DNA of 64,000 bases, from the NCBI GenBank assembly GCA_001314655.1, contig LJSF01000025.1, positions 1-64,000 on the forward strand. Reading direction: 5' to 3'. The position numbers were made by a program, and so were the translations under genes. The notes below the pieces were generated by a model that worked only from the letters and a program-made list of their open reading frames with translations, had not been told where the DNA came from and did no database searches. Shown here in pieces: positions 35,724 through 45,518 of the stretch. Position 1 is the first letter of the stretch, and each line of letters opens with the position of its first letter. This DNA is from Rhodobacteraceae bacterium HLUCCA08. Lineage in GTDB: Bacteria; Pseudomonadota; Alphaproteobacteria; Rhodobacterales; Rhodobacteraceae.

Positions 35724-35813
35724 GGAGAGGTGGCCGAGTGGTCGAAGGCGCACGCCTGGAAAGTGTGTAGGCGGGAAACCGTCTCGAGGGTTCGAATCCC
35801 TTCCTCTCCGCCA
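35724..35813 (+). tRNA. tRNA-Ser(GGA)
   Basis: The 90-nt cloverleaf has the acceptor stem GGAGAGG paired with CCTCTCC and an encoded CCA end (35811-35813). The D-arm contains GCCGAGTGG, the anticodon stem-loop is CACGC-CTGGAAA-GTGTG with GGA at 35758-35760, and a long class II variable arm is followed by the T-arm GGGTTCGAATCCC. It reads UCC and UCU serine codons. Confidence 0.97.
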
Positions 35814-36156
35814 CCATCACCCTATCGAACCTTTTCGGGCCGCCAGCGATCCTGCGGCTCGGATCACACCTGTGTGGAATATGCCGGCCCGGTCCGCCAC
35901 ATGTGGAGAGCGCCGACCGAGGACCCTGGCACCGTCCTTCGAGAAACAAGAACAGACCGACGGCAATGTTTCGGCGTGAAGCCGGGCGTAGGGCGTTGAG
36001 CAATGGCCGCGCGCGCGGGACGGTCGCACGGGATCCGGGCATCGGATCACCGATACCCGGCCATGAACGCAAACCCCGCCAGGCTTCGGACAGACCGCGC
36101 GCCGCGACGATCTGGCTGTGCTGCGGCGCTTTGACAGGTTGGCGCCGGTCCTGACC
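35814..36156. other. intergenic region between tRNA-Ser and urtE
   Basis: In these 343 bp no gene, promoter pair or T-run terminator was seen. Open frames on both strands give Arg-rich products. No direct repeat of the tRNA 3' end was noticed, so there is no evidence of an integrated element here. Confidence 0.5.
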
Positions 36157-36852
36157 TCAGACCGAGACCAGGGACAGCAATTCGCCGCGCGGCACGTCGC
36201 GCGCGGGCTTGTTCAAGGTGACCTCACCGCGGTTCATGGTCACGAAACGGTCGCCCAGCCGAAAGGCGAAATCGAAATATTGCTCGACCAGAATGATCGC
36301 GATCTCGCCCTGATCGCGCAGCTTGGCGATCACCTCTCCGATATGGGTGATGATGTTGGGCTGGATGCCCTCTGTCGGTTCGTCCAGCAGCAGGACCGAC
36401 GGTTCGGTGATCAGCGCGCGGGCGATGGCCAGTTGCTGTTGTTGCCCGCCCGACAGATCGCCGCCGCGCCGCGCCGACATCTCGTGCAGGACCGGGAACA
36501 GGTCATAGACATGGTCCGGCACCGTGTGGCCGCGCCCCTCCAGGCAAGCGAAGCCGGTTTGCAGGTTTTCGGCCACGGTCAACATCGGGAACACCTCGCG
36601 GCCTTGCGGCACATAGGCGATCCCGGCCCGGGCCGCCTGCACCGCATTGGGCCGATCCAGCACCACGCCGTCCAGCGTGATCCGTCCGCCGGACATCGGA
36701 TGCCGCCCGGCCAGCGCCTTGAGCAACGAGGTCTTGCCCACGCCGTTGGTGCCCATGATCGCTGTCACCTCGCCGCGTTTCGCGGTCAGGCTGATCCCGT
36801 GAAGGATCTGGCTTTGCCCGTATTTGAGGGCGAGGGTGTCGACATCCAGCAT
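36157..36852 (-). CDS. urtE: urea ABC transporter ATP-binding protein UrtE
   Basis: A 231-residue ABC ATPase of the LivF branch. The Walker A motif is GTNGVGKTSLLKAL near residue 34, the ABC signature LSGGQQQQLAIARAL near residue 134 and Walker B LLLDEPTEGIQPNI. The TEGIQPNII stretch is typical of UrtE. With UrtD it powers urea uptake. It is the last gene of urtABCDE, all on the minus strand and 2 bp after urtD. Confidence 0.94.
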   Translation of the reverse strand: MLDVDTLALKYGQSQILHGISLTAKRGEVTAIMGTNGVGKTSLLKALAGRHPMSGGRITLDGVVLDRPNAVQAARAGIAYVPQGREVFPMLTVAENLQTGFACLEGRGHTVPDHVYDLFPVLHEMSARRGGDLSGGQQQQLAIARALITEPSVLLLDEPTEGIQPNIITHIGEVIAKLRDQGEIAIILVEQYFDFAFRLGDRFVTMNRGEVTLNKPARDVPRGELLSLVSV

Positions 36853-36854
36853 CG

Positions 36855-37595
36855 CTAGCGCCCCAGATAGACGTCGATGACGTCCTGATTGCCGGTCACA
36901 TGGTCCAGACTGCCCTCGGCCAGCACCGACCCTTCGTGCAGGACCGTCACCTTGCAGTTCAGCCGACGCACGAATTCCATGTCATGCTCGACCACCACCA
37001 CCGCCCGGGTCCGGGCGGCGCGCACCAGCAGGTCGGTCGTGTGTTCGCGTTCGGCCGGGGTCATGCCGGCGGCGGGTTCGTCGACCAGCAGCAGGCGCGG
37101 GTCCTGGGCCAGCAGCATCCCGATTTCGAGCCATTGTTTCTGACCATGGCTCAGGCTGCCCGCCATCCGGTCCAATGCCTCGGTCAGGCCGATCTCGTCG
37201 CTGATGGCGCGGATGCGATCCTCGCTGTCGCGCGCCTTGCGCCCGATCAGCACGTCAAGCGGCCCGCGGGTGTCCTTCAGGGCCAGCCGGATGTTTTCGC
37301 GCACCGTCTGCGCCTCGAAGACCGTGGGTTTCTGGAACTTGCGGCCGATCCCCGCCTGGGCGATCCGGCTTTCGGACAGGCCCAGCAGCGACACCGATTT
37401 CTCGCCGAAGATCACCCGTCCCTCGTCGGGGCGGGTCTTGCCGGTGACGATATCCATGAAGGTGGTCTTGCCCGCGCCATTGGGGCCGATCACCGCCCGC
37501 AATTCCGGTTCGGCGATCTGGATCGACAGGTTATTGATGGCGCGAAACCCGTCGAAGGTGACCGAGACGCCAGAGACCTCCAGCAGCGTGCTCAT
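36855..37595 (-). CDS. urtD: urea ABC transporter ATP-binding protein UrtD
   Basis: A 246-residue ABC ATPase of the LivG branch. Walker A is GPNGAGKTTFMDIVTGKTRP, the signature region LSHGQKQWLEIGMLL and Walker B LLLVDEPAAGMT. SHGQKQWLEIGM in place of the canonical LSGGQ is characteristic of UrtD. The start overlaps the urtC stop by 4 bp. A much longer open frame extends upstream in antisense-like sequence and is not real. Confidence 0.94.
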   Translation of the reverse strand: MSTLLEVSGVSVTFDGFRAINNLSIQIAEPELRAVIGPNGAGKTTFMDIVTGKTRPDEGRVIFGEKSVSLLGLSESRIAQAGIGRKFQKPTVFEAQTVRENIRLALKDTRGPLDVLIGRKARDSEDRIRAISDEIGLTEALDRMAGSLSHGQKQWLEIGMLLAQDPRLLLVDEPAAGMTPAEREHTTDLLVRAARTRAVVVVEHDMEFVRRLNCKVTVLHEGSVLAEGSLDHVTGNQDVIDVYLGR

Positions 37596-38764
37596 GGCGC
37601 GTCCCCCTTGCGGACCAGCCTGTCGAACAGGCCGCCGATGCCCTTGGGCAGGAACAGCGTGACCAGCACGAAGGACAGGCCCAGAAGCACCAGCCACCAG
37701 TCGGTCCAGCGGATCACGTAGAGGCCGAGGTTGATGTCCGGCGCGCTGCCGCCGGTGAACCACGACGACAACAGCGACACCAGCGTCGCGCCGATGACCG
37801 CCCCGTACAGCCTGCCGCGCCCGCCGATCGCCACCCAGACCGCCAGATAGATCGAGGCGATCGGGGCGATTTCGCCGGGGTTGATGATGCCCGCCTGCGG
37901 GTAATACAGCGCCCCCGCGATGCCCGCGACCATGGCCGTCAGGGTGAACACGAACAATTTGTAATGCTCCACGTGGTAGCCCAGGAACCGCACGCGGGCC
38001 TCGTTGTCGCGGATCGCCCGGATGACCGAGCCGAACCGGCCCGACACCACGGCGGCGAACAGCACATAGCCCAGCGCCAGCGCCAGCGCCGAGGCCCAGA
38101 AGAACCACAGCGACACCTCTGCCTGGCTGCGGTGTTCCAGGCCGGGGATGTTCTGCAGGCCGGACAGGCCGTTATTGCCGCGCAAGCCGGTGTCGTTCTG
38201 AAAGAAATAGAGCGACAGCGCCAGGGTCATCGCCTGCGTCAGGATCGACAGGTAGACGCCCGTCACCCGGCTGCGGAACGCCAGCCAGCCGAACACCAGC
38301 GCCAGCAGGCCGGGCACCAGCACCACGGCCAGCAATTGCAGCGTCAGGCTGTGGGAGAACGCCCAGAGCGCCGGAAACTCGGAACTGCCGACAACGCCGA
38401 AGATCTGGTTGCCGATCGCATCGGTGATCTCCTGCGGGGTCGGCGGCAGGGGCGCGGCCTGCAGCGTCGGCAGAACGATCCCTTCGGTGCGCGCATGCAT
38501 CAGCCACATGCCGATCGCATAGCCGCCGATCCCGAAGAACGCGAAATGGCCAAGGCTGAGGATCCCGCAATAGCCCCAGACCACATCCATCGCGATGGCC
38601 ACAAGGCACAGGCACAGCGTCTTGCCCAGGGTCTTGAGGAACGAGGTGGAGACAAGGCCAAGCCCCGCCGCCTCGGACAGGACCGTCACGCCGATCGTGA
38701 ACATCGCAAGACCAAGCAGAAACCACAGCACCGAGGGGTTCCTGGCAAGAAAGGGTCGTTCCAT
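37592..38764 (-). CDS. urtC: urea ABC transporter permease UrtC
   Basis: A 390-residue LivM-type permease with about ten hydrophobic segments. It contains WGYCGILSLGHFAFFGIGGYAIG near residue 65 (shown across two family-conserved blocks) and IRDNEARVRFLGYHVEHYKL near residue 245, the EAA-like contact with the ATPases. It lies 3 bp after urtB and overlaps urtD by 4 bp. Confidence 0.94.
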   Translation of the reverse strand: MERPFLARNPSVLWFLLGLAMFTIGVTVLSEAAGLGLVSTSFLKTLGKTLCLCLVAIAMDVVWGYCGILSLGHFAFFGIGGYAIGMWLMHARTEGIVLPTLQAAPLPPTPQEITDAIGNQIFGVVGSSEFPALWAFSHSLTLQLLAVVLVPGLLALVFGWLAFRSRVTGVYLSILTQAMTLALSLYFFQNDTGLRGNNGLSGLQNIPGLEHRSQAEVSLWFFWASALALALGYVLFAAVVSGRFGSVIRAIRDNEARVRFLGYHVEHYKLFVFTLTAMVAGIAGALYYPQAGIINPGEIAPIASIYLAVWVAIGGRGRLYGAVIGATLVSLLSSWFTGGSAPDINLGLYVIRWTDWWLVLLGLSFVLVTLFLPKGIGGLFDRLVRKGDAP

Positions 38765-38767
38765 GGC

Positions 38768-40711
38768 TCAATCCCCCGCCGCACGACCCTTGAGCGGGAC
38801 AATGCCCTTGGGTCGGAATTGAATGAACAGGATCACGAACAGGATCATGTAGGTCTGCGCGGCCAGGGTGTTGGACGGGTTGAACCATTCGATGCCCTTT
38901 TGCCCGATGCCGATCAGGCTGGCGCCGGCCAGGGTTCCCCAGACATTGCCGACCCCGCCGACGACCACGGTCATGAAGCTCTGGACGATATAGGCCGATC
39001 CCATTTCCGAGGTGACCTGGGCATATAGCCCGATCGCCACGCCGGCGATCCCCGCGATGCCCGAGCCGAGGCCGAAGGTCAGCATGTTGATGCGGTCGGG
39101 GTTGATCCCCATGCTTGCCGCCATGCCCGGGTTCTGCGTCACCGCCCGCACCTCGAGCCCCAGCCGCGTCCGCTTGAGGACATACAGGATAAGCCCGAGG
39201 AAGATCAGCGCGAGGATGAAGATCGCGATCCGGATATAGCTGATGCCGATCACGTCGTTATAGACCCATGCCCCGGCCAGCCAGTCGGGCGAGGTCAGCG
39301 GCCGGGCCTGGGTGCCGAAGATGTTCTTGGCCAGTTGCTGCAGCGCGATCGAGATGCCGAAGGTGGCCAGCAGCGTCTCGAGCGGGCGGTGTCGGAGCCA
39401 GCGGATCACCAGCCGTTCCATCGCCACGCCCGCCCCGAAGGTCACCGCGAAGGCCAGCGGCAGCGCGATGAGAAGCGACACGGTGTAATCCGGCACGAAA
39501 AGCTGCACGACATAGCCGGTATAGGCCCCGATCATGATGAATTCGCCATGCGCCATGTTGATGACGCCCATCACGCCGAAGGTGATGGCCAGCCCGATCG
39601 CCGCCAGAAAATAGATCGAGGCCAGCGACAGCGCATCGAGCGACAGATCCGCGAACTGGCTCAGGCCAAGGCGGGTCTGCAGGCCGGCGAGGGCCGCTTG
39701 GGCGGCGGCGGTGATCTGCGGGTCCGGCTCGGTATAGCTGGTGTAGAAGACATGGGCCCGGGTCGCCGCGATACGATCGTCCATGGATACGAAGGGCGGC
39801 ACGGTGCCGTCGGCCGCCAGGGTGCTGTAGGCGGCGATGCGGGCGGCATCGGTGTCCAGGGTGTGGATCGGCGCGCCCGCCACGCTGCCATCGGCGATGT
39901 TCTCGATCAGCGCGGATTTCAGCGCCTCGGCGCTGACCGGGGACGGCGCGAGCCCGGCGTCCACCAGCAAGGCATAGGCGTCGTCGACGCTCAGGTCCTC
40001 GCCCGGGGTCAGGATGCGGGCGACATTGGTGCCTTCGGGAACCTCGGCGGCGACAGACCGGGAGGTCGCGAGGATGGTGTTCAGCACCGCCCGGGCCTCG
40101 ACCGAAAGATCGCCGGCCAGGCTCTCGATCGCGGCGATGCGGGCCGCGGGGTCGGGGTCGTAGCGGGCGGTCAGCTGGCGTTCCAGCTGTTGCTTGCGGG
40201 CCAGCACGCCCGGGTCGGGCTCGTCCGGGATGGAGGCACGCAACGGGTCCAGCTGGTCGGGCGACGGATCGCGGCCGATGGATTGCAGCGCGGCCAGGCG
40301 GCGCGCGATATCGGGATCGGACAGCTGGAATTGCGCAAGCGCAGAATCGATGACCCGGCGCACGCCTGCGTTCGGGCGGATTTCGGAATAGCCCGACCTG
40401 TCGTCGACGTCGGTCCGGGCGCCGGTGTCGATGTCGGTCAGGGTCAGGCCGGTGCCCTCGGGCCGGGCGATGAAAAAGACGCCATCCGCATCACGCACCC
40501 ACAGGAACTTGTCCCGCCAGGCCTCCAGCATCGGCGCGACCCGCTCGGGCGGGGCTTCGGCAAGGGCCGCGATCACGCCGTCCACGGTCGACCGCGACGG
40601 GGACGAAACCGCCTCGGATTGCGATTGCAGGATGGATTGCAATGTCGTCTGGGCTGTGGCCGCCGACGCGGCGACCAGAACCGCAAGGCACAAGAGCAGG
40701 GCGCGCAGCAT
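38768..40711 (-). CDS. urtB: urea ABC transporter permease UrtB, with long periplasmic N-terminal region
   Basis: A 647-residue protein. Residues 1-20 are a signal peptide (MLRALLLCLAVLVAASAATA). Residues about 20-340 are a non-membrane region with HEAT-like helical repeats (for example ARIAAIESLAGDLSVEARAV). The LivH-type permease domain with eight or so membrane helices follows, including GVMGVINMAHGEFIMIGAY near residue 380. The N-terminal extension is typical of proteobacterial UrtB and distinguishes it from branched-chain amino-acid permeases. Confidence 0.94.
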   Translation of the reverse strand: MLRALLLCLAVLVAASAATAQTTLQSILQSQSEAVSSPSRSTVDGVIAALAEAPPERVAPMLEAWRDKFLWVRDADGVFFIARPEGTGLTLTDIDTGARTDVDDRSGYSEIRPNAGVRRVIDSALAQFQLSDPDIARRLAALQSIGRDPSPDQLDPLRASIPDEPDPGVLARKQQLERQLTARYDPDPAARIAAIESLAGDLSVEARAVLNTILATSRSVAAEVPEGTNVARILTPGEDLSVDDAYALLVDAGLAPSPVSAEALKSALIENIADGSVAGAPIHTLDTDAARIAAYSTLAADGTVPPFVSMDDRIAATRAHVFYTSYTEPDPQITAAAQAALAGLQTRLGLSQFADLSLDALSLASIYFLAAIGLAITFGVMGVINMAHGEFIMIGAYTGYVVQLFVPDYTVSLLIALPLAFAVTFGAGVAMERLVIRWLRHRPLETLLATFGISIALQQLAKNIFGTQARPLTSPDWLAGAWVYNDVIGISYIRIAIFILALIFLGLILYVLKRTRLGLEVRAVTQNPGMAASMGINPDRINMLTFGLGSGIAGIAGVAIGLYAQVTSEMGSAYIVQSFMTVVVGGVGNVWGTLAGASLIGIGQKGIEWFNPSNTLAAQTYMILFVILFIQFRPKGIVPLKGRAAGD

Positions 40712-40754
40712 TCAATTCTTTCCCGGCGGGTCGTCAAGGATCCTGGAAACAAGA

Positions 40755-40778
40755 GGCGGGGGGGCACAGGGCCCCGCC
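40755..40778 (-). terminator. hairpin between urtA and urtB
   Basis: GGCGGGG (40755-40761 on plus) pairs with CCCCGCC (40772-40778) in the 80-bp gap between urtA and urtB, with no T-run on the minus strand. Such stem-loops after a binding-protein gene commonly raise its level over the permease genes by stabilising the upstream mRNA or causing partial termination. Confidence 0.55.
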
Positions 40779-40791
40779 GCCCGCCGTCGTC

Positions 40792-42081
40792 TCAGTAGTT
40801 CGAGGTCAGCTGCACGCAGGTCTGCGTTTCGGTGTTGTACATGCCGCAGCCGAGGGTTTCCCAATCGCTGTCCAGCACCGCCGATTCCGGCAGGTAATCG
40901 GTCCAGGCGTCCCCGGGAACCAGGTCGGTCTGGCTGATGATGTCGAATTGGCCATCGGCCCGGATTTCGCCGATCAGCACCGGCTTGGACAGGTGATGGT
41001 TGGGCAGCATCATCGCCATGCCGCCGGTCAGGTTCGGGAATTGCTGCCCGTACATGGCCGCGCGCACCTCGTCCACATCGGTGGTGCCCGCGTCGGTCAC
41101 CGCGTTCACCCACATGTTGAAGCCGATGTAATGCGCTTCCATCGGGTCATTGGTCACCCGGGTGTCGTCGCCGATATAGGCGTGCCATTGCGCGATGAAG
41201 GCGGCGTTTTCGGGCGTGTCGGCGGACATGAAATAGTTCCATGCGGCCAGGTGCCCGACCAGTTCGGAGGTGTCGAAGCCCGACAGCTCCTCCTCGCCGA
41301 CGGAAAAGGCGACGACCGGTATGTCGTCGGCGCTGACCCCGGCTGCGGCCAGCTCCTTGTAGAAGCCGACATTCGCATCCCCGTTGATGGTCGAGATCAC
41401 GCCGACCTGGTTGCCCCCTGCCGACAGGGCGACGACGTCGCTGACGATGGTGGCCCAGTCGGACTGACCGAAGGGGGTGTAGTTGACGAAGATGTTCTCT
41501 TCGGGAACCCCCTTGGAGATCAGGTAGGATTGCAGGATGTTGTTGGTCGTGCGCGGGTAGACGTAATCGGTGCCCAGCAGGGCGAATTGCTCGACCCCCA
41601 GTTCCTCGAGGAAATAATCCACCGCGGGGATCGCCTGCTGGTTCGGCGCGGCCCCGGTGTAGAACACGTTGCGGCTGGATTCCTCGCCTTCATACTGGAC
41701 CGGATAGAACAGCAGGCCGTTCAATTCCTCGATCACCGGCAGCACGGATTTGCGCGACACCGAGGTCCAGTTGCCGAAGATCACGTCGACCTCGTGCACG
41801 GTCAGCAATTCGCGGGCCTTTTCGGCGAACAGCGGCCAGTCGGAGGCCGGGTCGACGACCACCGCCTCCAGTTCGCAGCCCAGCAGGCCACCGGCCTCGT
41901 TCTGGCCCGCGACCAGCATCTGCACCGTATCGGCCAGCGTGGTTTCGGAAATCGCCATCGTGCCGGACAGCGAGTGCAGCACGCCGACCTTGATCGTGCA
42001 GTCTTGTGCCGATGCCGATGTGCCCACGGCCAAAAGCGCCGCAGCCGACAGCGCAGAGAGCAGCTTGTTGGAAGGTTTCAC
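40792..42081 (-). CDS. urtA: urea ABC transporter substrate-binding protein UrtA
   Basis: A 429-residue periplasmic protein with a signal peptide ending SASA. The mature start is QDCTIKVGVLHSLSGTMAIS, the Leu/Ile/Val-binding-type fold used by UrtA. FGNWTSVSRKSVLPVIEEL near residue 105 and LLGTDYVYPRTTN near residue 165 are UrtA-like. It delivers urea or short-chain amides to UrtBC. First gene of the operon; urease genes are not in the window. Confidence 0.95.
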   Translation of the reverse strand: MKPSNKLLSALSAAALLAVGTSASAQDCTIKVGVLHSLSGTMAISETTLADTVQMLVAGQNEAGGLLGCELEAVVVDPASDWPLFAEKARELLTVHEVDVIFGNWTSVSRKSVLPVIEELNGLLFYPVQYEGEESSRNVFYTGAAPNQQAIPAVDYFLEELGVEQFALLGTDYVYPRTTNNILQSYLISKGVPEENIFVNYTPFGQSDWATIVSDVVALSAGGNQVGVISTINGDANVGFYKELAAAGVSADDIPVVAFSVGEEELSGFDTSELVGHLAAWNYFMSADTPENAAFIAQWHAYIGDDTRVTNDPMEAHYIGFNMWVNAVTDAGTTDVDEVRAAMYGQQFPNLTGGMAMMLPNHHLSKPVLIGEIRADGQFDIISQTDLVPGDAWTDYLPESAVLDSDWETLGCGMYNTETQTCVQLTSNY

Positions 42082-42581
42082 CGATCAATTCCCCATCATG
42101 TTCCTGCGGGATGATCCAGCGTGCGCCTGTTCGGATGGTGCGCATTCTGCCAGCCATTGTCCGCAGCTCGAAGTTGCAGCCATGCGAGGGTGGTTTTCTT
42201 GCAGGATGACGCCCTCGCGTGGCACTCAGGACCAAAGTTCGACTTTGACCCGCAAACCGTCCGCATAGCCTGTCCGATCCACAATGATGGACGTGCGATC
42301 CACGCAGGATCGGGCGCGATAGCCAAAAAAATGGGCATGTTTCGGCATGGTTGCGGAAAAATCATGCTTAAGATGCTGCGTTGCAGCGTGCGGCTGCGGC
42401 GCAGCGGCGCCGGCGCGATCTGCCGTCCGGGTCGGGAATCGGGGATTGCGCCGCGCCGGGCGCGACCGACACGGGGGCTTTGCCGCAACATGACGCCGAT
42501 TTCGCCGCCCGCCGCGGCGGGCTTGGCCTTCGCTGCGACGGGTTCTAGCATTGCGCAGGTGATCGGAAGGGGGGAACGACG
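42082..42581. other. 500-bp divergent region between urtA and the creatininase-like gene
   Basis: No gene is supported here; the open frame 42121-42705 on plus has a Cys/Arg-rich product antisense to nothing and no ribosome-binding site. The region holds a short palindrome GCTGC-GTT-GCAGC (42375-42387) and two A-rich tracts near 42325-42365. I saw neither an NtrC-like inverted repeat nor a sigma54 GG-N10-GC pair for urtA, although nitrogen control would be expected. Confidence 0.5.
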
Positions 42582-43355
42582 ATGCGCTTTGACCGGATGC
42601 GGCCAGATCAATTGCACGAGGCGGTGGCGCGCGGGCTGCCCTTCGTGCTGCCGATCGGGGTCATGGAATATCATGGCCGGCACCTGCCGGCCGGCGTCGA
42701 CCTGATCGTGGTGACCGAAATGCTCGACCGTCTGGGCGACGAGATCGTCGTGCTGCCGCCCTTCGCCTACGGCGCGGCGAGCCATGCGGTCGCCGGCCCC
42801 GAGGATGGCGGCACGCTGCATGTCGACGCCGCCGCGATCCTGCCCTTTGCCGAAGCGCTGTTCGCGTCGCTGCTGCGGGGCGGGTATCGCAACATCCACG
42901 GGATCGTGCATCACCAGACCGAGAATTTCGTCCAGGGCATGCCGACCGATCTGGTGTTCCGGCTGGCCGCGCGCAACGCGATCTTTCGCCACCTGGAGGC
43001 GACGCGCGGCCCGGGCTGGTGGGGCGCGGGCGAGATGGCGGATTACTATCGCCAACACGCGGCCGGCACCGATCCTTTCGCCTGGATCCAGGTCCATCCG
43101 CTGTTTCCCGAGGGCGCGGATTTTCCCTTCGATCATGCCGGCGAGGGCGAGACGGCGCTGATGCTGGCGCTGGCGCCCGAAACCGTCGATCCGGACCGGG
43201 CAAACGGGGACGGTCACTGGTATACCGACACCGCGCCCCGGGCGCGCGCGGACAGGGGGGCGGAAGGCGTGGCCATCGCGCTGACGCATCTGCGCCGCGT
43301 GCTGGGCCTGGAGGCCGGCCCCGACGACACCGCAGGCACGGAACGAACCCGATGA
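42582..43355 (+). CDS. creatininase family protein
   Basis: A 257-residue protein of the creatinine amidohydrolase superfamily. PIGVMEYHGRHLPAGVDL near residue 25 matches the metal-binding E-x-H-G-x-HLP-x-x-x-D block. DHAGEGETALMLAL near residue 185 matches the family's H-A-G-E-x-E-T block. In the middle the usual NGHGGN is replaced by HHQTENFVQG, which keeps a histidine but is divergent. Relatives include creatininase, mycofactocin peptidase MftE and riboflavin-pathway amidohydrolases, so the substrate is open. AAGGGGGGAACGACG precedes the start. It is divergent from urtA. Confidence 0.8.
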   Translation: MRFDRMRPDQLHEAVARGLPFVLPIGVMEYHGRHLPAGVDLIVVTEMLDRLGDEIVVLPPFAYGAASHAVAGPEDGGTLHVDAAAILPFAEALFASLLRGGYRNIHGIVHHQTENFVQGMPTDLVFRLAARNAIFRHLEATRGPGWWGAGEMADYYRQHAAGTDPFAWIQVHPLFPEGADFPFDHAGEGETALMLALAPETVDPDRANGDGHWYTDTAPRARADRGAEGVAIALTHLRRVLGLEAGPDDTAGTERTR

Positions 43356-43416
43356 CCCGATACCTGTCCGCCGGCGCTGGCCGAGCCCCCGGGACCGGAT
43401 CGCCCCGGATGGGGGC

Positions 43417-44190
<774 letters not shown>

Positions 44191-44297
44191 CTACTCCTGT
44201 CCTTGTCGCAATCGGTCACGGCACCGGCGCCGATCTTGCCCGCCTGCGGCGCGATCGCCAAGCCCGGTCGGCAAGCCCGGTCGCGCGCTGTGGCGCC

Positions 44298-45518
44298 TCA
44301 GCCCAGGACCGCCAGCACGGCCCCGCCCGCCGCGGCGACGATCACCACGATCCAGGGCGGCGCTTTCCAGGTGACCAGCAGGGCAAAACAGGTCAGCGCC
44401 AGGGCGAAGTCGCGCAGGTCCAGCACGGCGCCGGTAAAGACCGGGGCATAAAGCGCGGCCCCCAGAATGCCGACGACGGCGGCATTGGCGCCGGCCATCG
44501 CCGCCCGCGCCACCGGAAGCGACCGGACCCGGTCCCAATGGGGCAGCGCCGCGATCAGCACCAGAAAGCCGGGCAGGAACAGGGCGCAAAGCGCCAGCGC
44601 CGCGCCGGCGATCCCGTTCGGCGCCGGCTCCAGCACCGCGCCCAGATAGGCGGCGAAGGTGAACAGCGGCCCGGGCACCGCCTGTGCGGCGCCGTAGCCG
44701 ACCAGAAAACTGTCCGCCGTGACCCAGCCCGGCGCGACCGTTTCGGCCTGCAACAGCGGCAGCACGACATGGCCGCCGCCAAAGACCAGCGCGCCGGCGC
44801 GGTAGAAACCGTCGATCAGGGCAAGCGATTGCGCCAGCCCGGCGACCAGCGGCAGGCCGACCAGCAGCGTCAGAAAGGCGGCCAGGGCGATGCCGGAGTG
44901 CCGGCGCGTCACCGGCAGCGGGACATGGCCCGCCATCGGTGCCGGACCGTCGCGCCCCAGGGCCAGCCCCGCAAGCGCGCCCAGCACGATCGCGCCCACC
45001 ATGCCAGGCGCCCCGGGCAGAAAGGCCAGCACCGCCACGGCGCCCAGCGCGATCCCGATCCGTTCGCGATCCGGGCACAGGGTCCGGGCCATGCCCCAGA
45101 CCGCCTGCGCCACGATGGCCACCGCCACGATCTTGAGCCCGTCCAGGATCCCGGTGCCCACCGGCCCGGTGATCCGGGCGGCGGTCAAGGCGACCACCAG
45201 CAGGATCAGCGCCGAGGGCAGGGTGAAGGCGGCGAAGGCGGCGAAGGCCCCGCCCCAGCCGGCCCGCATCAGCCCCAGGGCAAAGCCGACCTGGCTCGAG
45301 GCCGGGCCGGGCAGGAACTGGCACAGGGCCACGAGGTCCGCATAGGCGGTATCGGTCAGCCAGCGCCGCCGCGTCACCAATTCGTCGCGGAAATAGCCCA
45401 GATGCGCGATCGGCCCGCCGAAAGAGGTCAGGCCCAGCTTGAGGAAGACGCCAAAGACCTCGGCGGCGCTGCCCCTGGCGGCGCCTCCGGTCGGGTCATC
45501 TTGCGGTCGGTCGGTCAT
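44298..45518 (-). CDS. chrA: chromate transporter ChrA
   Basis: A 406-residue membrane protein made of two homologous CHR halves. The first begins GVFLKLGLTSFGGPIAHLGY near residue 25 and the second near GGGHVVLPLLQAE around residue 250, each with several membrane helices. PGPASSQVGFALG and PGPLFTFAAYLGA are the repeated family motifs. ChrA exports chromate using the proton motive force, giving chromate resistance. The start at 45518 lies inside the 3' end of the upstream Crp/Fnr gene (23-bp overlap in another frame), which suggests coupled expression. Confidence 0.92.
   Translation of the reverse strand: MTDRPQDDPTGGAARGSAAEVFGVFLKLGLTSFGGPIAHLGYFRDELVTRRRWLTDTAYADLVALCQFLPGPASSQVGFALGLMRAGWGGAFAAFAAFTLPSALILLVVALTAARITGPVGTGILDGLKIVAVAIVAQAVWGMARTLCPDRERIGIALGAVAVLAFLPGAPGMVGAIVLGALAGLALGRDGPAPMAGHVPLPVTRRHSGIALAAFLTLLVGLPLVAGLAQSLALIDGFYRAGALVFGGGHVVLPLLQAETVAPGWVTADSFLVGYGAAQAVPGPLFTFAAYLGAVLEPAPNGIAGAALALCALFLPGFLVLIAALPHWDRVRSLPVARAAMAGANAAVVGILGAALYAPVFTGAVLDLRDFALALTCFALLVTWKAPPWIVVIVAAAGGAVLAVLG

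Noticed and set aside
35814-36156. Possible integrated element downstream of tRNA-Ser
   Set aside because: No integrase gene, no repeat of the tRNA 3' end and no foreign-looking genes; urtE follows directly.
42082-42581. Expected NtrC or sigma54 control elements for urtA
   Set aside because: No TGGCAC-N5-TTGC-like pair and no convincing NtrC inverted repeat was found on the minus strand.
42121-42705. Plus-strand open frame in the urtA upstream region
   Set aside because: Cys/Arg-rich product without motif or ribosome-binding site, overlapping the creatininase-like gene in another frame.
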